A DNA stretch of 64,000 nt from Coix lacryma-jobi var. lacryma-jobi (taxonomy: Eukaryota; Streptophyta; Magnoliopsida; Poales; Poaceae). The notes under the pieces were generated by a model. That model was given only the letters and a program-made list of their open reading frames with translations, searched no databases and was not told the DNA's origin. The stretch is taken from assembly GCA_009763385.1 (NCBI GenBank), contig CM019824.1:149860305-149924304 (forward strand). Reading direction: 5' to 3'. This document shows, piece by piece, positions 32,671 through 44,485 of this stretch. The position numbers and the translations under genes are program-made. Numbering within the stretch: position 1 is the stretch's first letter; each line of letters begins with the position of its first letter.

Positions 32671-34553
32671 TGAAAGGTCCTAAATGGCTAGAGGGGGGTG
32701 AATAGCCTATAAAAATTTCTACAACAACACTTAAACAAACTAGTTAGACAACTAAAAGGCGATGCGAAGTTTGCGCTAGCTCTACACAGATGCAAGCCAC
32801 CTATTCACAATTCTAGATAACCACAAACTCTAAGTCACACAATATCAAAGGAACTATCCAACAACTAAATAAGCAATAATGTATATCACTACACAAGATA
32901 AGAGAATGTAACTAACAACAAGGTATAATATTAACTTGCAAGAAAGTAACAAAAGTAAGTACAAGAGATAGAAGTGTGTATACCGAGCCGGCAAGAGATT
33001 AATAAATGAATATCAAAGAATTCCATGGAGACGAGTTGACACAATAATTTTTCCTCCGAGGTTCACTTGCTTGCCGGCAAGCTACGTCCCCGTTGTAGCG
33101 ATACACCCACTTGGAGGTTCACGCGCTAATAGGCATCACACGCCTAACCCTCAATAGGGTGCCGCACAACCAACACAAGATGGGGATCCACAAGCTACGA
33201 GCAATCCACTAGAGTTACCTTTGGCGCTCCGCCGGGGAAGGTACAAGAAACCCCTTACAAATCACCGGGAGATGGCCACGAACAATCACCACTCGTGCCT
33301 AATCTCCTCCGCTGCTCCAAACCGTCTAGGTGGCGGCAACCACCAAGAGTAATAAGAATATCCGCAGCAACCACAATCGCCAAGTGCCACTAGATGCAAA
33401 CTCACAAGCAAATGCACTTGGATCTCTCGATCTCACTTGGATTCGCACTAACAAGCAAAGAGATCGGAGGGAGAGATTAGATCTTGCTCAAGAGGATGTT
33501 CAAGAAGTCAGAGAGTCAAGAAGAACTCCCCAAAGGCGGCCACAGTCAATTTATAGGGAAGGGAGGGCGGCGGCCCGAACCCTACCTTTCTGCACTTGGT
33601 CGGTAGTACCGACCCCTCCTGGGCGGTAGTACCGACAGAGTCAAACTAGCCGTTTAACACACGTCCCGCTGATTTAGGCGAGGCACCGACTCTGGTCGGT
33701 ACCTCCGAGGTCGGTAGTACCGAGGTAATGGCGGTACTACCGCCAGGCCAAAATCGCCGCGAACAGAGAGCTCTGCGAAAAAACCAGCCACTACCGACCT
33801 TGTGTCGGTACCACCGTGGGCGGTAGTACCGAGGTAATGGCGGTACTACCGGCAAGCCATTTTCAAAACTACAGAGAGCCTCGCGAAATTCCTCAGGGCC
33901 ACGGTACCACCGACCATCCGGTCGGTACCACCGCCGGCGGTAGTACCGAGGTAATAGCGGTACCACCGCCAGGCCAAAAACGCCCCAACACAGAGAGGGC
34001 TGCACGCAGCACCTATGGGCGGTACCACCGACCATACACAGAAAACTCCATTTTCTTCTCTGTGTTGATCCAAACCAACTCCAACAACTTCTCCTTTGCA
34101 AATGTGCTAACACCAACAAGTGTACAACATCATGTGCATGTGTGTTAGCATTTTCACAAACATATTCAAAGGATTCGAGTTAGCACACTAGGTCCTAATG
34201 CATATGCATGTGTGAATTCACCTAGTGGCACTTGATAACCGTGATCACTGAGATATTCCCCTCTTAATAGTACGGCTATCTATCCTAAATGCACTCACAC
34301 CCTCTATGGTGTCTCGAGTGCCAAAACAAAATTCCTATTTATACCTTTGCCTTGATCTCCATAGGATTTTGTTTTTCTCTTCTTCTTCTTCCAAATGTGG
34401 AGCACTTGATCTATCTTTTGGTCATCACCATCAATACCATGATCATCATTTGGCTCCCGTACTTGGAATGTACCAACCTAGCTCATAAACACTTCATGAC
34501 AAGGTTAGTACTCTAGGTGACATCAATTATCCAAAACCAAACAAGGACTTTCA
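32671..34553 (-). repeat. Copia-2 3' LTR
   Basis: Left copy of the LTR, next to the polypurine tract. At 33600-34035 it holds an array of inverted repeats built from CGGTAGTACCG, CGGTACTACCG and CGGTACCACCG. Confidence 0.93.
33598..34035. repeat. CGGTAGTACCG inverted-repeat array (Copia-2 LTR)
   Basis: More than a dozen copies of CGGTAGTACCG-type palindromic words and their inverse CGGTACTACCG, often in facing pairs around GAGGTAATGG. The right LTR has the matching array at about 41845-42305, with one extra unit near 42280. This parallels the unrelated hairpin array in Copia-1. Confidence 0.85.
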
Positions 34554-34569
34554 ATCTCCCCCTTTTTGG
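34554..34569 (-). promoter_or_regulatory. Copia-2 polypurine tract
   Basis: On the minus strand CCAAAAAGGGGGAGAT lies directly before the 3' LTR. Confidence 0.88.
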
Positions 34570-35567
34570 TAATTGATGACAACCTTTCACAAAGATATAT
34601 GTTTGAAAATTTGAGTCACCACTTTGTTAGTGTTAGCTCCCCCTACATATGTGCTATAGTGTTTGGTTCAAGTTCGGCACATATGCATAGATATAAATTG
34701 TGGGAGAGTAATACTATCAAATGATGCTAAGGTATAAAAAATAGACCTTTGAAGCGTGATACCAATCGGAGTTGCCAATGTACACCATCCTTAGCATCTT
34801 GATTAGCTAGACTTACAAAAAACACTAGATACCTTATGAGATCATCATTATATAAAAGGTTCTAGTACCACTTTGCAAAAACAGATTACATCTAGCTACC
34901 ACTTATGCATGCTAGTTCACAAATCATCATTCAAAATTTATTTCCAGCATACATCACACAAGCATGTATATTGAATTTAAATTTTTACAATGCAATCACT
35001 CATATGAATATGCACATTCAAATGCAACAAAAAAAATTCATGAGCTTGCTCCCCCGACTTATATGCTCAAATTTTAATTGATCCTCCCTTTGTTATATAT
35101 ATCTATCTTAACCATTTCTCCCCCTTTGTCATTAAGTACCATAAAAGGCACACCAATTTTAGTAGGAGTTAAGTTAATCAATAGGGTGATCAAGTTCATA
35201 GTATGGTTCAACCTAGCAAACAAACATAAGATATTTAACACGGTTTGCTCTAGAGTAAGCTTCTTCACACATCTTTCAATGGTTATCTTACTCACGTCGG
35301 TTAAACCCTTGAATGCTTGTTCTCAAGATCAAACACTAGGTTCACAAGCCCATAAACATGTCATATGCTACCACTAGATCATATCAAACATAGAAGCAAT
35401 AGTGGTACCATATGTACATCCAAAATATTTATTTTCATGAATGAGCCTATAAGATGCAAGGAATGACTAAATGCACTAAACATATCCTTAGCAAGAATGA
35501 ATGTCATGCCAAACAATTTTACCTTTGCTTTGTCGAAGGAGAGGCATGTCATATAACGGAGGGTGCA
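34570..35567 (-). other. Copia-2 3' non-coding region
   Basis: No env-like gene. Scattered minus-strand purine runs (for example near 34635, 35050 and 35123) resemble extra polypurine tracts. Confidence 0.6.
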
Positions 35568-38255
35568 TCAACTCATATTTGAGAAATCAAGTATATTCAA
35601 TTCATTCCTTAGCTTGCAAAATCTCTTTTCATCAAGTGGCTTGGTGAATATATCGGCAAGTTGATCATCGGTACCAACATTCTCAATTGAAATATCACCC
35701 TTTTGTTGATGGTCTCTTATGAAGTGATGGCGAATGTCAATGTGCTTTGTTCTTGAATGTTGTACTGGATTGTTGGTGAGCTTCACTGCACTCTCATTGT
35801 CACATAGCAATGGTACTTGTTGGAATTTAATTCCAAAGTCATCCAAAGTTGCTTTCATCCAAAGTAATTGAGCACAACAACTTCCTGCGGATATGTATTC
35901 TGCTTCGGCGGTTGAAAGTGCAACACTGTTTTGCTTTTTCGATGACCATGATACAAGTGATCTTCCAAGTAATTGACATGTGCCCGATGTGCTTTTTCTA
36001 TCAACTTTGCATCCTGCATAGTCGGAGTCCGAATATCCAATCAACTCAAAGTTTGACCCCTTGGGATACCACAATCCAACATTTTGTGTATGCTTCAAAT
36101 ATCTCAATATTCTTTTAGTTGCCTTCAAGTGACTCTCTCTTGGTGAAGCTTGAAATCTTGCACACATGCATACACTAAACATGACGTCCGGCCTAGAAGT
36201 GGTCACATAGAGTAAGCTTCCAATCATAGACCGATACAACTTTTGATCCACCATGTTGCCACTAGCATCACTATCCAAATGTCCATTTGTTCCCATAGGT
36301 GTACTAATAGCTTTTGCATCATTTAGACCAAACTTCTTGAGCATATCTTTGATGTACTTGCCTTGACTCACAAAAGTGCCATTCTTCATTTGCTTGATTT
36401 GAAGACCAAGGAAGTAACTAAGCTCTCCAATCATAGACATCTCAAACTCATTTGCCATCATATTCCCAAACTCTTCACAAAACTCTTGGTTGGTTGACCC
36501 AAAGATAATATCATCAACATATATTTGCAACACAAACAAGTCTTTGTCAATCTTCTTGGTGAAGAGAGTAGTATCAACTTTGCCCATCTTGAACCCTTTA
36601 GAGAGTAGGAAATCTCTCAACCTCTCGTACCATGCTCTTGGTGCTTGCTTCAAACCATACAACGCCTTTTTGAGCTTGTAAACATGGTTGGGCTTCTTGT
36701 CATCTTCAAAACCGGGAGGTTGTTCTACAAATACTAACTCATTGATATAGCCATTGAGAAATGCACTTTTCACATCCATTTGATATAACTTGATATTATG
36801 AGCACATGCATAAGCCAATAGAATTCTAATTGCTTCCATTCTTGCAACCGGTGCATATGTTTCTCCAAAATCAAGACCTTCAACTTGAGTGTAACCTTGA
36901 GCTACCAATCTTGCTTTGTTTCTTACTACTATCCCATCTTGATCTTGCTTATTTCGAAATACCCATTTGGTTCCAATTACATTGTAATTCTTTGGTCTCT
37001 CAACAAGTTCCCAAACTTGGTTGCGGGTGAAGTTGTTTAGCTCTTCATGCATAGCGTTTACCCAATCAACATCCATCAATGCATCTTCTATCTTGGTTGG
37101 CTCAAATGATGACACAAAAGAAAAATGCCCACAAAATGATGCCAATCTTGATCTTGTTTGCACACCACTTCTAATATCCCCAACAATTTGATCTATGGGA
37201 TGATCTCTTGCAATATTGGTTGGTTGGAGGATTTGCACTTGATTGCTTGGTTGAGATGAACTAGCTTGTTGATCTTCACTAGCACTTGATTGATCATGAG
37301 AACCACTAGCTTGATTTGCATCAACTTGCACATTTGAGGAGAACATTTGGTCATCTTCATTATCATCCACTTGTCTTGGCCTAATATCACCAATATTCAT
37401 ATTCTTCATTGCATTTGACAATTGAGTGCCTCTCACATCATTAAGATTTTCATTTCCTTCTTGAGATCCCTTAGTTTCATCAAATTCAACATCATGCACT
37501 TCTTCCATCATACCACTAGCCAAGTTCCAAACTCTATATGCTTTGCTTGTTGTTGAATATCCAAGTAAGAATCCTTCATCACATTTCTTCTCAAATTTGC
37601 TCAATCTTGCACCTTTCTTCAATATATAACATTTGCAACCAAAAACTCTAAAGTACGCGATATTTGGCTTTCTTCCATTTAATAGCTCATATGGTGTCTT
37701 CTCTAGCATGCCATGGCAATAAAGACGGTTGCTACAATAGCAAGCCGTATTGATAGCTTCGGCCCAAAAAGAATGACTGACATTGTATTCACTGAGCATA
37801 GACCTTGCCATATCAATCAAAGTTTTGTTCTTCCTTTCAACAATCCCATTTGATTGAGGAGTATACTTGGGTGAGAATTGATGTCTAATGCCAAAGTCAT
37901 CACACAACTCATCAATTCTTGTATTCTTAAATTCACTCCCATTGTCACTTCTAACTTTCTTGATTGTTGTTTCAAACTCATTCTGACATCTCTTGACAAA
38001 AGTTTTGAAGATATCAAAAGTTTCACTTTTATCACTAAGAAAGAAGACCCATGTGTATCTAGTGTAATCATCCACTATCACAAAGCCATATTTACTTCCA
38101 CCGATGCTAGTGTATGTTGTTGGTCCAAATAAATCCATGTGCAATAACTCAAATGCTTTGCTAGTACTCATCATGCTTTTCTTAGGAGGGGAGTTACCAA
38201 CTTGTTTGCCAGCTTGACAAGAGCTACAAAGTTTTATCCTTCTCAAAAGTGACAT
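35568..38255 (-). CDS. pol: Copia-2 pol: integrase, reverse transcriptase, RNase H
   Basis: An uninterrupted 895-codon frame. Integrase zinc segment end (C-S-S-C-Q-A-G-K), then a full D-D-35-E core: D41 (L-L-H-M-D), D104 (R-S-D-N-G-S-E-F) and E140 (N-G-I-V-E-R-K-N). Reverse transcriptase follows with L-F-Q-M-D-V-K-like and Y-V-D-D-I-I-F motifs, then RNase H with S-D-S-D-Y-A-G-C, R-K-S-T-S-G-T-C-Q and S-T-A-E-A-E-Y. All visible catalytic motifs are kept. It is out of frame with the protease part by a one-base change in a short A run near 38240. It copies the element RNA to DNA and integrates it. Confidence 0.92.
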   Translation of the reverse strand: MSLLRRIKLCSSCQAGKQVGNSPPKKSMMSTSKAFELLHMDLFGPTTYTSIGGSKYGFVIVDDYTRYTWVFFLSDKSETFDIFKTFVKRCQNEFETTIKKVRSDNGSEFKNTRIDELCDDFGIRHQFSPKYTPQSNGIVERKNKTLIDMARSMLSEYNVSHSFWAEAINTACYCSNRLYCHGMLEKTPYELLNGRKPNIAYFRVFGCKCYILKKGARLSKFEKKCDEGFLLGYSTTSKAYRVWNLASGMMEEVHDVEFDETKGSQEGNENLNDVRGTQLSNAMKNMNIGDIRPRQVDDNEDDQMFSSNVQVDANQASGSHDQSSASEDQQASSSQPSNQVQILQPTNIARDHPIDQIVGDIRSGVQTRSRLASFCGHFSFVSSFEPTKIEDALMDVDWVNAMHEELNNFTRNQVWELVERPKNYNVIGTKWVFRNKQDQDGIVVRNKARLVAQGYTQVEGLDFGETYAPVARMEAIRILLAYACAHNIKLYQMDVKSAFLNGYINELVFVEQPPGFEDDKKPNHVYKLKKALYGLKQAPRAWYERLRDFLLSKGFKMGKVDTTLFTKKIDKDLFVLQIYVDDIIFGSTNQEFCEEFGNMMANEFEMSMIGELSYFLGLQIKQMKNGTFVSQGKYIKDMLKKFGLNDAKAISTPMGTNGHLDSDASGNMVDQKLYRSMIGSLLYVTTSRPDVMFSVCMCARFQASPRESHLKATKRILRYLKHTQNVGLWYPKGSNFELIGYSDSDYAGCKVDRKSTSGTCQLLGRSLVSWSSKKQNSVALSTAEAEYISAGSCCAQLLWMKATLDDFGIKFQQVPLLCDNESAVKLTNNPVQHSRTKHIDIRHHFIRDHQQKGDISIENVGTDDQLADIFTKPLDEKRFCKLRNELNILDFSNMS

Positions 38256-38760
38256 CTTTCAAGCCTCTAACTAAATCATGCTTCACTATTTTGTTTAACT
38301 GTTTCATTCCAACATGACCAAGCCTTCTATGCCATAACCAACCCAAACCAGATTTAGTGAACAAGCATGTTGACAGCTGGGTTCCACTAGCATTGAAATC
38401 AACCAAGTATAGGTTCTCATATCTAAATCCTTTGAATATCAAATTAGAGCCATCTACACTTATGATTTCTACATCATCAACTCCAAAAATGCATTTGAAA
38501 CCAAGATCACACAACTGAGCGACTGACAGTAAATTGAAGTTCAAGCTCTCAACTAGCAACACATTGGAAATGCTCATGTCATTGGATATTGCGATCTTAC
38601 CAAGCCCTTTAACCTTGCCTTTGCCATTGTCACCAAATGTGATAGAATCAAAACCATGATTGCCGCTTGAATTGATTGAATTGAACATTCTTGAATCCCC
38701 GGTCATATGTTGAGTGCACCCACTATCAAGCACCCAATGCCTCCCTCCGGCTTTATAGTT
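38224..38760 (-). pseudogene. pol: Copia-2 protease and GAG-pre-integrase part
   Basis: Protease motif D-S-G-C-T-Q-H-M-T-G at the start, and L-W-H-R-R-L-G-H-V-G at the end of the GAG-pre-integrase segment. The frame runs out at F-E-K-D-K-T-L just where the next frame takes over. The two frames overlap (38224-38255), so this is a single one-base frameshift and not a gene boundary. Confidence 0.88.
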
Positions 38761-40890
38761 GACCTACAAGAACAAATCAATCCGTTTTAGGTACCCAAAC
38801 CTTTTTTGGGTCCTCCAAGATTAGTGACCAAACTCTTTGGTACCCAAATAGCTTTCTTCTTTGAGCCCACAATTGGTGTACCAATGAATTTAGCTTTCAA
38901 ACCATTTACACCCTTGGTAAGTAAATAACAAGAATCAAATTTAATAGAGGATACTTTGGCATTATTGTTCTTGTTCTTGCAATATTGCTCTATATGCCCA
39001 CTTTGCTTGCATCTAGTGCAAAACCGACATTGCTCTTCACAAAACTAGTCTGTGAGTAGCAAAAGCCGCCTTGCCATTCTTGGGGGTATAGCCCAATCCC
39101 TCTTTGTTGAGAGAAAAACGTTGGCTACCCAAGCACTTAAGCAAGCGGGCCTCACCACCATAGGCTTTACCTAAGGCGTGAGTGAGCTCATTTACCCTCT
39201 TTCTTCAATGTCTCATTTTCAACCATGAGTGAGGCATCACAAGTGAAGCCATCATCCATAGATGAAGTAGTGGTGGTAGATGATGAGCTACATGAAGGGT
39301 TAGTAGAAGCAATAACAATAGGCTTATAGAATGATTCATCAATTATATCACAAGCTATGCCTATGTCACATGTTTAAACCACTTTTTCAGTTTTAGTTTG
39401 ATTAACAAGTGAGGAGTGAGCTTCCTTAAGCTTAGTGTGAGCATTGCCAAGCTCCTCATGGCTTCCACTAGCCTCTCATGAGTAGCATTGAGCTCCCCAA
39501 AGGATTGTTCAAGAGCTTTTAGTCTCTTTTGCAATTCTTTGCACTCCCTTTCTCTTTTTATCAAAGTGTTCTCTAGCATCATCAAGCATTTCAATTAATT
39601 CATTTTTAGTAGGTTCATCATCATCACTATTATCACTATCACTCTCATCATCATCAGATAGTACCTTTGTGGCCTTAGCCATGAAGCATGATGGAGTGTC
39701 GAAGATTGAGGGCTTGTTGTTGATAGCAATACTTGCAAGTGCCTCTTCTTGCTTGTCTTGCGATCTTCATTATCACTATCTTCATCACTATCACTTGTGG
39801 AAGCATCACTATCCCAAGTGACCATGTATGATTGCCCTTCTTCTTCTTCATGTAACTCTTCTTTCTTTCTTCTCCCTCTTCTTGTCCTTCTTGTTGTCAT
39901 TGTCATCATTTTCACTGTTGTATGGACATTGAGCAATGAGATGGTCCTTGCTACCGCACTTGAAGCACCTTCTTGATTCATCCTTATTCTTGTAGATGTC
40001 TTCTTCCTTCTTGCCCGCGTAGCCCCTTCTTCTTCATGAATTTGCCAATCTTTTTGACAAACAAAGCCATCTCTTCATCTTCATCATCACTAGCATTGAG
40101 CAATCATCTTCACTTGATTCTTCTTCCTTTGTTTTTCCCTTGCCTTGGTCTTTGGATGATGAGTGTGGCTTCTGATGCCACACTTTTTCTTTTCATCCCT
40201 TCTTCTTCTTCTTCTTCATTTCTTTCTCTATATGTGTCATCCGGTCTACACATCTCCAAGAACTTGGTTTGGTAGTCATCTGTGATCCAAACACTTCTTT
40301 ACTAGCCAAAGTAGACCAACATACCAAACTCTCTTTGGGCAGGCATCTCAAGAACTTGTGTGAGAGTCCTTGTCCTTCACTTCTTCCCAAGTGCCTTTAG
40401 ATCATTGACCTAGTACTTGTAGGCGCCTATTTGAACATCTCCGGCAACACTCTTATCTTCCTTTCATCTTGAAGCTTGCAACTTCTTCCTTGAGAATACT
40501 AAGCCTTTGCTCCCTTCGACTGCTTGAGTGCCTGTCATACGGACTCTTCTAATTTCTTCCATGCCGTCATTAGCCAGTTCAGGTGCCCTGATGTTGCTTC
40601 TAAAACACATCTTTGCCATCAATAGCAATCATGAATGCACTCGAGAAGCGATATCACTTGCTTCTGCATTCTTCTTCTCTCTTTTCGCGCCAATTGGTGA
40701 GCTGCTCTGGATTCGATCTATCTCGCATCTTTTGTTTCTACAACACTCAAAATCTTTCTATATTGACTTGATGTGAGTACGTGCATGCTTTGCCTTCCAA
40801 TACTATAATTGGTGCCATCAAATTGGGGTGGCCTTTTGGTGTCTGTTGATATGAGCCATTTTGACACCGTAGGTTGTTAAGCCTCAATTA
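38761..40890 (-). pseudogene. gag: Copia-2 gag, many frameshifts
   Basis: Gag is recognisable in pieces across all three frames. A CCHC zinc knuckle, C-F-K-C-G-S-K-D-H-L-I-A-Q-C, reads on the minus strand at about 39967-39926. Lys/Glu/Asp-rich stretches surround it, and a gag N-terminal phrase containing D-G-T-N-Y lies near 40820. Many one-base shifts break the frame, while pol next door is intact over 895 codons. The shifts lie in the same stretch where the right LTR lacks single bases, so sequence error is a real alternative to decay. Confidence 0.75.
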
Positions 40891-40900
40891 AACGGTGACC

Positions 40901-40916
40901 TTGCTCCGATACCAAT
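40901..40916 (-). promoter_or_regulatory. Copia-2 primer-binding site
   Basis: On the minus strand ATTGGTATCGGAGCAA directly follows the 5' LTR. It is the same variant of the initiator tRNA-Met site as in Copia-1 (TATCGGAGC). Confidence 0.9.
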
Positions 40917-42820
40917 TGAAAGGTCCTAAATGGCTAGAGGGGGGGTGAATAGCCTATAAAAATTTCTACAACAACACTTAAACAAACTAGTTAGACAACT
41001 AAAAGGCGATGCGAAGTTGCGCTAGCTCTACACAGATGCAAGCCACCTATTCACAATTCTAGATAACCACAAACTCTAAGTCACACAATATCAAAGGAAA
41101 CTATCCAACAACTAAATAAGCAATAATGTATATCACTACACAAGATAAGAGAATGTAACTAACAACAAGGTATAATATTAACTTGCAAGAAAGTAACAAA
41201 GTAAGTACAAGAGATAGAAGTGTGTATACCGAGCCGCAAGAGATTAATAAATGAATATCAAAGAATTCCACGGAGACGAGTTGACACAATAATTTTTCCT
41301 CCGAGGTTCACTTGCTTGCCGGCAAGCTACGTCCCCGTTGTAGCGATACACCCACTTGGAGGTTCACGCGCTAATAGGCATCACACGCCTAACCCTCAAT
41401 AGGGTGCCGCACAACCAACACAAGATGGGGATCCACAAGCTACGAGCAATCCACTAGAGTTACCTTTGGCGCTCCGCCGGGAAGGTACAAGAAACCCCTT
41501 ACAAATCACGGGAGATGGCCACGAACAATCACCACTCGTGCCTAATCTCCTCCGCTGCTCCAAACCGTCTAGGTGGCGGCAACCACCAAGAGTAATAAGA
41601 ATATCCGCAGCAGCAACCACAATCGCCAAGTGCCACTAGATGCAAACTCACAAGCAAATGCACTTGGATCTCTCGATCTCACTTGGATTCGCACTAACAA
41701 GCAAAGAGATCGGAGGGAGAGATTAGATCTTGCTCAAGAGGATGTTCAAGAAGTCAGAGAGTCAAGAAGAACTCCCCAAAGGCGGCCACAGTCAATTATA
41801 GGGAAGGGAGGGCGGCGGCACGAACCCTACCTTTCTGCGCTTGGTCGGTAGTACCGACCCCTCCTGGGCGGTAGGGTAGTACGACAGAGTCAAACTAGCC
41901 GTTTAACATCACGTCCCGCTGATTTAGGCGAGGCACGACTCTGGTCGGTACCTCCGAGGTCGGTAGTACCGAGGTAATGGCGGTACTACCGCCAGGCCAA
42001 AATCGCCGCGAACAGAGAGCTCTGCGAAAAAACCAGCCACTACCGACCTTGCGTCGGTACCACCGTGGGCGGTAGTACCGAGGTAATGGCGGTACTACCG
42101 GCAAGCCATTTTCAAAATACAGAGAGCCTCGCGAAATTCCTCAGGCCACGGTACCACCGACCATCCGGTCGGTACCACCGCCGGCGGTAGTACCGAGGTA
42201 ATAGCGGTACCACCGCCAGGCCAAAAACGCCCCAACACAGAGAGGGCTGCACGCAGCACCTATGGGCGGTACCACCGACCACCCTGGTCGGTACCACCGA
42301 CCATACACAGAAAACTCCATTTTCTTCTCTGTGTGATCCAAACCAACTCCAACAACTTCTCCTTTGCAAATGTGCTAACACCAAACAAGTGTACAACATC
42401 ATGTGTGTGTGTTAGCATTTTCACAAACATATTCAAAGGATTCGAGTTAGCACACTAGGTCCTAATGCATATGCATGTGTGAATTCACCTAGTGGCACTT
42501 GATAACCGTGATCACTGAGATATTCCCCTCTTAATAGTACGGCTATCTATCCTAAATGCACTCACACCCTCTATGGTGTCTCGAGTGCCAAAACAAAATT
42601 CCTATTTATACCTTTGCCTTGATCTCCATAGGATTTTGTTTTTCTCTTCTTCTTCTTCCAAATGTGGAGCACTTGATCTATCTTTTGGTCATCACCATCA
42701 ATACCATGATCATCATTTGGCTCTCGTACTTGGAATGTACCAACCTAGCTCATAAACACTTCATGACAAGGTTAGTACTCTAGGTGACATCAATTATCCA
42801 AAACCAAACAAGGACTTTCA
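40917..42820 (-). repeat. Copia-2 5' LTR
   Basis: Right copy, 1,904 bp. It differs from the left copy mainly by missing or extra single bases in short runs, a 3-bp GCA gain, a 4-bp loss and one extra CGGTACCACCG-type unit. Substitutions are few. Confidence 0.93.
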
Positions 42821-43164
42821 GCCGCGCAAGTAGACTCTGCTGAAGCAGAGGAAGTGGAACCCCCTCCTGAGGCACCTACGATCTCGCCCCCCTGGTCCCC
42901 CTGGTCCCCCTGGCGACCCTCCGAGGAAGTGGTGTCGTCGTTCGACGTCCTCCTGGTCGTCCCACTGGCGTCCCCCTGGTCATCGTCCGAGGAGGTCTGC
43001 GCCGGGTCGGGAGTCGGGTCGGGAGTCGGCTCCCTCCTAGGACGTCCGCGGGGGCGGACGGTCCTCGCCCTCCTCGTCGACGGCTCCTCGACTGCGGTGG
43101 GTGGTGAGCTGGACCTCTGGTAGCGCGAGTTGACCCGCCGCTGTTGCCGCCTTCCGCCCGGCAT
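42821..43164 (-). pseudogene. tnpA-like: CACTA-A TNPA-like gene, first exon (N terminus)
   Basis: Starts at an ATG (43164) giving M-P-G-G-R-R-Q-Q-R-R and continues with a basic, Pro/Asp/Ser/Thr-rich disordered N terminus (R-P-R-G-R-P-R-R, then a repeated P-T-P-D segment) up to the Copia-2 insertion, after which reading resumes at 32665. An earlier ATG at 43180 (M-A-G-T-R-Q-N) lies in another frame. The start choice rests on frame length and agreement with the later exons. Confidence 0.65.
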
Positions 43165-43559
43165 TTTGTCGAGTGCCTGCCATTACAAAGATAAAATCAA
43201 TTAGCATAAATAAACGATAAGTATTTATAAAGAGATACAAAATGAACGAAACAGAATTGCAAAATAATTATAACAATATAGCATTACATGAATTAAAAAT
43301 TATCTCCGCGATTGTCAGTGGCTAGTGCCCCTTGTGTGTTGGCTCATGGCACACGTGTGTCGTCATCAGTGTCAATATTGTCAAAACAATCGGCGTCGTC
43401 TCCATCATCCTCATCACCCTCGTCCTCATCAATGTCACCACCAAACTGTAATCGCTCAAGCATTCTTAGTCCTTGGCATTGTGCACCTCATCACCCTCGT
43501 CCTCATCAATATCATTGTCATCGTCTTCTTCCATGTCCATCAGCTCAAAAATGTCAATG

Positions 43560-44480
43560 TCAAACCTCCCTTCTAGCCCTCAGGTTGAAAGAACTCTCCG
43601 CTATATGGTTTGGGTCGAAGTTGTAATCATCATCGTTTGCGAGAGGCGCTTTACCGCGCGGCGATACTAACTGCACAAGGTACCAACCCATAAGATTGTC
43701 GTCTTCTTGACACGCCCATGGGAGATAATAAACTTGTGTGGCCTGTTGAGCCACAATATAGACATCGTCTCCCTTGTAAACGGAGTCCTGTCGAATTTCG
43801 ACTAGCCCAATCTCAGGGGCTCTTCTCGTGACATCAGGATCGAACCAATGACATTTGAATACCACGGGATTAATAGCTTGGGTACCCTCAAAGTTGAGCT
43901 CATATATTTCTTCGACTATGTCGTAATAGTCGCGCTCATCGGTGCCGAGCATACGAACTCCGGTATTTGTGGTCTTTCGATTGGGCCGACTCTACTCGTA
44001 GCTGCTTGTGTGAAAGAGATAGTCATTCACATTATAAATGGTGAATGACTTGACCCTATAGTCGAAGCCATTGGCAACCTGTTTCAACTCATCCATCATT
44101 TCCGCATCTGGGCGGCCTGTAAGTTGAGACAGGGTAGATCGTTTCATGAAATGAAACAAGAAATGAAATGAAATACAGGTTAGTTGGGTGGTACCTTCGT
44201 ACTAACCACGAAATGAAATAGGGCACACCATTTTTGAGAAGATGGTCTTGTTCTTCAGAGGAAGGTTCCCTATCCTCTCTCCAGTATTCATCAATAAATT
44301 TCCTTAAAAACAAGGGGGTCAAATCAATAGATTGAAGATAGTGACGGCGCATGTAACAAGCTCATTGAGAACTTACTGCACATAAGGAGTCACTTCGTCA
44401 AGGTTCAACAACACATACAACATGATAGTGTGCCACTCATCATGCCGCAAGATCTTGGTCCTCGATGCGTGTTGACGCTG
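43560..44480 (-). pseudogene. tnpD-like: CACTA-A TNPD-like gene, 3' part (DUF4216)
   Basis: Exon pieces read leftwards. 44470-44400 holds L-R-H-D-E-W-H-T-I-M-L-Y-V-L-L-N, the end of DUF4218. 44352-44200 holds F-I-D-E-Y-W-R-E-D-R-E-P-S-S-E-E-Q. After a CAG acceptor near 44120, the DUF4216 region follows (R-K-T-T-N-T-G-V, then F-K-C-H-W-F-D-P, then A-T-Q-V-Y-Y-L-P-W). A TAG at 43992-43994 interrupts this exon. An acidic tail (M-E-E-D-D-D...) continues past 43560 in a shifted frame to about 43480. These domains are typical of TNPD proteins in grasses. Confidence 0.8.
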
Positions 44481-44485
44481 GTTAT

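Larger units (their letters stand above)
32671..42820 (-). mobile_element. Copia-2: complete Sirevirus-like LTR retrotransposon
   Basis: A 10,150-bp element on the minus strand with TSD GCCGC (32666-32670 and 42821-42825). The LTRs, 1,883 and 1,904 bp, start TGAAAGTCC and end GGACCTTTCA on the minus strand. PBS and polypurine tract are present. Order is gag, protease, integrase, RT, RNase H. LTR substitutions are few (about six by eye), so it is younger than Copia-1. Most LTR differences are one-base indels, concentrated in the right copy. It split the first exon of the CACTA-A TNPA-like gene. Confidence 0.95.
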
